A DNA stretch of 64,000 bases from Acanthochlamys bracteata (taxonomy: Eukaryota; Streptophyta; Magnoliopsida; Pandanales; Velloziaceae): positions 3,164,501 to 3,228,500 of the forward strand of contig CM034132.1 of assembly GCA_019914995.1 (NCBI GenBank), written 5' to 3'. Made by a program: the position numbers and the translations under genes. The notes beneath the pieces are model-generated. The model did no database searches. It saw only the letters and a list, made by a program, of their open reading frames with translations, and was not told where the DNA came from. Of this stretch, positions 57,209 to 64,000 are shown piece by piece (position 1 is the first letter of the stretch; each line of letters opens with the position of its first letter).

Positions 57209-60200
57209 TCATGGTGACTCCGAGTTCCTGGCATCAGCATTTGCTGAATGCGACCAGTACTCGTTAACGAGATTTTTGAACAAAGATCCTTCAGTTCTCA
57301 TCAGTTTCGCTGGCTCATCGTACTCCATCAATTTACCTGAACCAAATCCTAGGATTTCAGAAACAGTGACAAATGGCTTGAGTACTATTAATTAGCAAAA
57401 AGTGTAAGAGATGAAGGTTGTAACTGACCGTCGCTCATAGCAAGAACCTTCGTGCAGTCCATGACTGTTGGGATTCTATGAGCAACTGTTATGACTGTGC
57501 AATCAGCGAATTCTGCTCTAATTGTCCTCTGCAGGATCGCATCAGTAGCATTGTCTATTGACGCTGTTGCCTCGTCAAGCACTAGTATATGGCTTCTCCT
57601 TAGTAAAGCACGACCTAGGCAGAACAACTGCCTCTGTCCCATGCTCCAATTTGATCCATCTTCAACAACTGTATAAATAAGCCAGTATTTGATTAGTGAG
57701 CAAACTAATCGATACAAATGCAACACGTGAAGGAGTAGAAGAACACATAAACTCCCTTACTTAATGAATCAAGACCCTGATCTTTCTCTTGGACTGCTTC
57801 TCTTAGTTGGCATTTATCAAGAACCTTTAATGCATTAGCAAAGATTCGTATAATGTCTCCTTACATGGAAAAACAACAACTCATACCTAAAATTCTTAAT
57901 TAGTTTAGAGATATGCGAACCTCCCATATTTCTTGATCTGTATGCTGACCTACAGGATCCAAATTGTATTTGACAGAACCATGGAAAAGAGTTGGGTCCT
58001 GAGGAATGATTCCCAATCGAGACCTCAGATCATGGAGGCCGATTGTCGTGATGTCCACACCATCTATAACAATCTTCCCACCTGCTGGCTCAACTAACCG
58101 AAATAATGCTCCTATTAGTGTGGTCTTCCCACTTCCGGTACGGCCAACTATACCAATCTTCTGGCCACCTTCAAAGACGCAACTAATTCCTCGAAGCACA
58201 AGAGGTGTATCTGGCCCATACTTGATCTGCATAATTATGTTTGATATCTCAATATTAAATCAACAACTACTTCAAATGAAGTTCATAAACTCTAGACTTA
58301 CTTTCAAGTCTTGGAACTCGACTCTACCCCTTGTAGGCCAATCAGGTACTGGTCTGTTACCATCGATGACTTCTGGAGCTTCACTTGTTATGTTCATATA
58401 TTGATTTAGCCTTTCCACAGAGATGATGTAGTTAGCTAGCCTACACTGATTTTGGATTGAGAACACTAGCGACATGTTCAATGATAGGCCATAAGATAGT
58501 GCCAAACCAACAAATCCTGCATTGAACCAAACGATATCAGAATTTCAATGGACTATAAAGAACGCCAATGCTTATGATCTAGGAGTCAGAATTTTCCTTT
58601 TTCAAATATGAGGAGGCAGGCATAGCTGTCAGATTTACATGAATGTAGTATCTCTCCAAGGCACATAACCGAACTAACAGAAGGAAATAAATAAGATATA
58701 ATCACTGCTTTGACATCCTTATGCATAATGTTATTTACATGGATTTAAAAGTGGAAGCAATCTTCGCTTTGGGGTGCGGGGGAGGACCTCAAAAATAAGT
58801 GCATGCAGAAGACAGACGAGGTTTGGCAACTCACCAGAGCCAAAGGTTCCCTTAGGAAGCAAAGCCATTATAAGGGCTGATGAGGACAGAACAGCAGCAC
58901 CCATGGTCTCTAGACGTTGGATCAACCACTCACTTGCTGCAAAGTTATGGAAGTATGGGCTGGCATTTCTATCTATGAGCTCCAGGTTCTTAGCGAAGAA
59001 CCGACCTTCTTCCTCAAAAGCTCTAATAGTCATTGCTCCTGCTACTGATTCAGCTAAATGGTTTGTAACAACAGATTTTGTAGTGCCATTTAACCTCATT
59101 AATTCCTTTGCAGAAGCTAGGTAATAACTCTAGCATTATAAAGCATAACCCAGAATTAGAACTTTTGGTTATAAAGGATATTGGTCTCAGAAACACATTG
59201 AAACTGTACAACAACAGATTGATATACCTGCAATCGAATTGTAAGATAGACAACAGGTAAAGAAACGAACAAGACCTGCCAAGTAACAACTGCAAGTACC
59301 ACAAGATTGCTGTATACATTCATGGTAGCACTGATGCTAAAGATCAGGCCAAATGGTACATCAACATCTGTGATGCTAAGATCAGAAGAGACCTGTATGT
59401 GTATGTGAGATCAATGAGATGGGATTGTTACCACAAGCTGTAAAAGACAACCATTGTAATCTTACCCGACTAAGTATCCTACCAAGAGGAGTAGAATCAA
59501 AGAATGACATTGGTGCACGGAACAGCGAATTAAGCAGCTGCGAAAACAAAGATTTCGATGCTGCAATGCCAAGGACAACTACACAAAGGGATCTCGTAAG
59601 TAAGAACATGGATGTCCCTAACCCAATTGCCAAATATACTGCAACCAACCGCAATGTGCCCACATCAGGGTTCTGAACGTTGGCAGCCATCCAAGAGTTC
59701 TGGGCAATCTGCCCAGATATGAATATGGCATGAGAGACCACTGCTAGCGATGTATACAAGAATCCCCTGTTCTGGTTCAAATACTGTAAGTAAGGCTTCA
59801 GACCTGTATCACCTCTTTCTATCTCTTCTTTCTTGATCAGTTGGTGTATAGGTGTTTCTTTCCCAGTCGTCTGCTGTTTGTTGGCTAGTCTGCTACTTAT
59901 TTCAGCTGAAGGTATCTTAGTCTTTCCACGGGAAACCGATCTGTTGAGCCTTGGAGGAGCCACTGTAACTTTGTGTGCATTGACAAGATCCTGAAATTCC
60001 TTACTGGAATCTATTAGCTCATGGTAGGGAGCCGCAAAAATAATTTTCCCATCTGACATTAGCTGTGAAAGTATAACTTAGAATTAAATTCTAGTTGTAT
60101 TAGATAAGATTGATTTTTCAATGCAAATCATCCACTGAAGAAGGATGTAAAATAAAGATAATATTAAATGGTCAGAACTTACATGCTGACAACTCTGAAT

Positions 60201-63200
60201 GGGATGACTGGACAGGGAACAAATAAAATATATGCAAGGAAAGTATCTCTTAAGCATTACACCTTCATAACAAATTTATAAAATAAAAAAAAAAGAAACA
60301 GTTTTGAGAAGATCATTCAAGCACAAACATGATTGTAACATACATTTGTTTGATCATGAAATGTAACTTCTAATTTCTTGTCATCGAATTTTCTATGATA
60401 ACTAAAAGGATGTAAAGATTAAGCTTTTAGATAAACAAACAATTTGGGCTTAATTTCCAAGGCCTAAAATTCGATTTTTTATTACACACAAGGATATAAG
60501 TATTTCAATATAATACAAAATATTTCATACAAAATTCTTCTAAGAGACAAGTGCACTAACATAATCCCAAAGTTACTGTTAAAACATTGAAAGCTTCTTT
60601 CATACAAAATCTTTCAAACGTTCATTATGGTTGAAGAGGAACACTATGGTACAAGCTTTCCCAATAACAGTACAAAAGGATTCACATTTTGCACTCACCA
60701 AAATAGAATTAAATACGGGAAGGAAGTCGACTTGATGAGTTACCAACACAACCGTCTTTCCTGAAAGAGCACCCATGACATAGTCCTGCACATTCAAAAT
60801 AATACAACCAATAAGACAAATCCCTTCTTTATGAAAAGAAAAACACAAGCATGGTGAGAAGAACTTGCAAAGGAATACTGTTACATTAAATAGGCTGGTT
60901 GCAGTGTGGGCATCAACAGCACTGAAAGGATCATCTAGAAGATATATGTCTGCATCTTGATAAAGTGCACGTGCAAGCTGAACCCGTTGCTTTTGTCCGC
61001 CACTAAGGTTTACTCCTCTTTCTCCTATTTCAGTAAGATCCCCAAAGGGTAGCATTTCAATGTCCTTCACTAAGGAACACCTTTCAATTGTCTCTCGGTA
61101 CTTCTCATTGTCCAAAGCAGATCCAAATAAGATATTCTCTCTCAAAGTTCCGGTCTGGATCCATGCAGATTGGGAAACATATGCGACTCTTCCAGAAACA
61201 TTGATCTACATTCTCAAGAGAAAGAGTTAATTTGGAAGTATAATTATGGTGTATATTTGAAGGCATGCAAATTTTGTAAGCTTTATCTAATTCCACAAGG
61301 AAGGTGCCTAATGCCAATAAACTTACAGTGCCTTTGAGGGTTGGAATTTCTCCCAGGATTGCGGCCAGAAGAGTTGACTTTCCTGAGCCTACCTCACCAC
61401 ATACAGCCACTTTATCCCCATTTCGGACTTCTAAGTTTATATTTTTCAGAGTAGGCTTTGACAGATTTTCATCCCAAGAAAAGCATGCTGAATTTATCTC
61501 GACAGGGAGCCCAAGATTGCCTTGTGCCTTATTTTTGACATGGTCATTCTGCAACTCAGATGCTTCAAGAAACTTGACTATACGTGTAAATGCAACCTTT
61601 GCTTGTATAACTACACCAATCACTTCAGGAATAGATCTAATAGGATCTTGGAGTAGACGTAAAGTTGCAACAAAAGTGAACACGTTACTAGCATAAAGAG
61701 GAACACTAAGCAGATAGCACATTGAAAACGTTGCTGCTGATACCAACACAGGAGATGCCCAAAACAGGAAACTGTTATACCCTCTCCTTAACTGGAATGC
61801 TGAAAGCCACTTACACTCATTTGTCCGTCGATCTTCAATAACCTTCTTGAAATGCGTCTCCCAGGCATAGAGCTTTAGTACTTTCATACTTAGAAGGGCC
61901 TCAGACATAGCCTTCAGCCTCTCGTCCTGAGTTTCCATGAGCTCTGTCTGATACTTATGCTGTAGCTTGGCAAGTGGAGCATTGCATAGAACAGTTAATA
62001 CGATCACAACCATTGCTGCAATAGTTGCAAGACCAACAGCATTGTAAAGAATGACCAAAGCAATGCATAGCTGAAGGCTGGTTGTCCATGTCTGGTGAAA
62101 CCAATAAGGAAACTCCCCTATCCTATAAGCATCTACATTTACATAGTTCATAATCTCACCGGAAGAATGTACCAGTTTGGCTGAGTTGGAGAGCCTCAAC
62201 TGCTTCTGATATATAGCAGCGGATAACAAAGACCTCACCCTTAGCCCAAGTAATCTAGCACGGAAGTACCATTGTCTCTGGGAAAGAGATTCCAAAGATT
62301 TTGCAAGAAACATAGCTACCGCCAAGACATAAGCTTCATTCTTAAAAGCCGCATTCCCATCTGCCACTTTGATAAAAGCATTAAGAAGGACAGGACCAGA
62401 AGAAATGGTGAGTATCTTAACTAGTGCGAAGAAACCAGACACCAGAACATCTGCATAATAACATGAGACAATTGTCCACAGAAAAGGCGGAGTAGTTTCG
62501 GGCTTGGCTTGCTTCCTTTTACAGAGTTGCTCCAAGAACAAGGAGTAGCAAAACTCTGCTCGATCAACCTTACCCAGTTGAGGTATATCACTTTCCTCCA
62601 ACAGTTTTTGATACCCCTTCTTCATCAGAGGATTTAACCACCAAAATGTCATCCTACTGAGAAACCGAGCACCAGCATAAGGAGTCACTAGCTCATCATA
62701 ACAAGCTGCCCTCTCCCCAACATCACCAATTAATGACTCATAGAGAGACTTGTTTGTTTGCGGATGTCCTGACTCCTTTGGCTCCTTGAAGATGGAGATA
62801 ACTAACAAAATTGCTCCTGGTAAAGAGAGAATATCCAAAACAAGCTTGACGGATCCCTTGCTCCCTACAAGGATGTCTACAAGAGAGGAGATGCACAGAA
62901 AACCGTTGAGCACGCAGGCAACAACTGACCACATCTTAGCAAAAACCTCTCCGAACTGTCTTTTTCTCATGCCGATGACCACTGAAAATAACAGTAAAGT
63001 AAAACCCTGAATAAATTGCACCAACAGCAGGCGCAGAGGATAAGGACCAGTTCCTCCATCATCCAACATACAGAAGGTGATAACCAAATAAACCAATCCC
63101 GAACAACCATTGAACATTACAGAACATACTTGCACGGCCGACGAGAAGTGAAACAGTGAACGGCATTGGACCCCTGGTGAGCATAACTTTCGAACGAGGT

Positions 63201-63471
63201 TTATGAAGAAAGCAAGAATAAGAAGTCCGTCAATAGAGATGACTACAACATGGTTAGTAGAATCGGAAGCCGAGAAAATTCCAGGAAGTTGTCCATGGTT
63301 AGCTGATAAAAAATTTACACAAATTTCCTTCATTGAACATATTTGTACGAAATTCTTGTTTCGAAAATGAAAATTCCAACTTTTTGTGCGTGTAAGAATA
63401 AAAGAAACTGGAGCAACATGAATTTTAACTAGCTTACCTGCACGAAAGAAAGTTGCTACGTTTCTGAACAT
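57209..63471 (-). CDS. ABCC10: ABC transporter C family member, ABCC10-like (MRP type)
   Basis: Complete 12-exon gene: 63438-63471, 61327-63302, 60885-61205, 60699-60785, 59466-60062, 59228-59392, 58835-59129, 58302-58516, 57921-58226, 57761-57824, 57429-57668, 57209-57336. The exons join to an open frame of about 1,475 residues, the normal size. Order: N-terminal membrane domain TMD0 (residues about 20-180); linker with [23 protein letters not shown]1; NBD1 with Walker [10 protein letters not shown] (about 647-655), signature LSGGQ (about 737-741) and Walker B IYLLDDP; TMD2; NBD2 with Walker [10 protein letters not shown] (about 1258-1266), signature WSMGQRQ (about 1361-1367) and Walker B ILVLDEA. 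ABCC proteins pump glutathione and other conjugates, often into the vacuole; the substrate here is unknown. Exon 1 encodes only 11 residues and is the least certain; a start at 63333 is an alternative if intron 1 is retained. Confidence 0.93.
63303..63437 (-). other. First intron of ABCC10, in-frame and stop-free
   Basis: 135 bases with donor CAG|GTAAGC and acceptor TTTTTTATCAG. The length is a multiple of three and the sequence has no stop in the frame of exons 1-2, so retention would add 45 residues without a frameshift. Confidence 0.6.
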
Positions 63472-64000
63472 CGCTTCTCTGAGAATTGCAAACTTGATTC
63501 CTTCAACTCCAAATTTGCTCTTTCAGATGAGAATTTATTAAGACCAGAGTCTTCCCTGCACTTAGAGTAAGCAAGTTTAATTTGGGAAGAAAAAAGAACT
63601 ACAAGATTTTTTGAAAGTGCTATTCGGTTCAAGAATCCAATAGACAAACGAAAAATGCCAATACTAAAACAAACACAAAAAATATTCAATAGATAAACAA
63701 TGAAATTTTTTATCTTTTAACTAATTATTAAGAAGAATATTGAGCTCAATGATTTTGCTCATATTTAAAAAAAGTTTTAAAAAGCACTAAGATTTTCAAG
63801 AACATAAATACTTCTGTTCAAAAAGGAAAACTTTAATCAAGAATCACAAACAAAGTAGCAAGAAAAAGATGAAAGGTAATTCTTTTAATTTCATGTCTTC
63901 AAAATTAAAAGTATTTCTTTTATCCATGATAACTTTTAGATATTAAACAAAAATAACGGGAGGTCAACCGAGATTTTGCGCAGCGGGATAACAACTACAG
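63472..64000. promoter_or_regulatory. ABCC10 5' UTR and upstream region
   Basis: AT-rich sequence directly upstream of the minus-strand start. No other gene begins here. Leader and promoter are expected in this stretch; no specific element could be fixed. Confidence 0.4.

Noticed and set aside
1..64000. CRISPR arrays, rRNA, full tRNA genes, phage or plasmid modules
   Set aside because: None seen; no regularly spaced repeats with unique spacers and no cloverleaf with proper A and B boxes.

Overview
The window looks like nuclear DNA of a eudicot flowering plant. Its genes have short GT-AG introns, one encodes a plastid-targeted ribosomal protein, and there is a plant dirigent gene, an ABCC10-type ABC transporter and a MIR319 hairpin. 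The space between genes is very AT-rich and full of small non-autonomous transposons, with one identifiable Ty1/copia element. I could not name the species. There is no bacterial-type island, CRISPR array, rRNA or tRNA gene, and I do not see a convincing new multigene system. The main content is ordinary plant genes, a conserved microRNA gene, several decayed gene copies and several small repeat families.

Layout. 1-1391 (+): last four visible exons of a ZDP/PNKP-type DNA 3'-phosphatase. 2.8-5.9 kb (+): uroporphyrinogen decarboxylase pseudogene with its introns kept and its catalytic residues lost. 6.7-8.7 kb (-): intact 650-residue protein with eleven WRKY19-type zinc-finger repeats and three EAR-like motifs; its probable 5' UTR reaches about 10.8 kb and contains a poly-alanine upstream ORF. 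11-15 kb: foldback, Tourist-like and hAT-like elements. 17.5-19.7 kb (-): plastid ribosomal protein L21, five exons, complete. 20.5-21.0 kb (-): dirigent protein. 22-25.2 kb: hAT-like and Tourist-like elements. 25.9-29.9 kb (-): copia element with both LTRs, target-site duplication, primer binding site and polypurine tract, but almost no gag. 30.0-31.4 kb (+): BAG6-like pseudogene with an IQ motif. 33.8-37.2 kb (+): complete coiled-coil protein of the At5g41620 family. 38.1-38.6 kb: hAT-like element. 38.9-40.5 kb (+): glyoxalase/VOC pseudogene, convergent with a complete peptidase C45/acyltransferase-like gene at 40.5-42.3 kb (-). 42.3-48.3 kb: AT-rich repeats and unassigned sequence. 48.4-48.6 kb (-): MIR319. 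49-57 kb: repeats, a tandem set of LTR remnants and two unidentified coding relics. 57.2-63.5 kb (-): complete 12-exon ABCC10-like transporter of about 1,475 residues.

The genes do not form an obvious joint pathway. They cover DNA end repair, plastid translation, cell-wall or lignan chemistry, transport, transcriptional control and microRNA regulation. The recurring pattern is gene-copy decay: UROD, BAG6-like and VOC copies, plus two unidentified relics, carry stops, frameshifts or lost splice sites while their neighbours stay intact. Exon boundaries were set by hand from GT-AG signals and frame continuity. For RPL21, ABCC10 and the C45 gene the exon lengths sum to an open frame, which supports those models.
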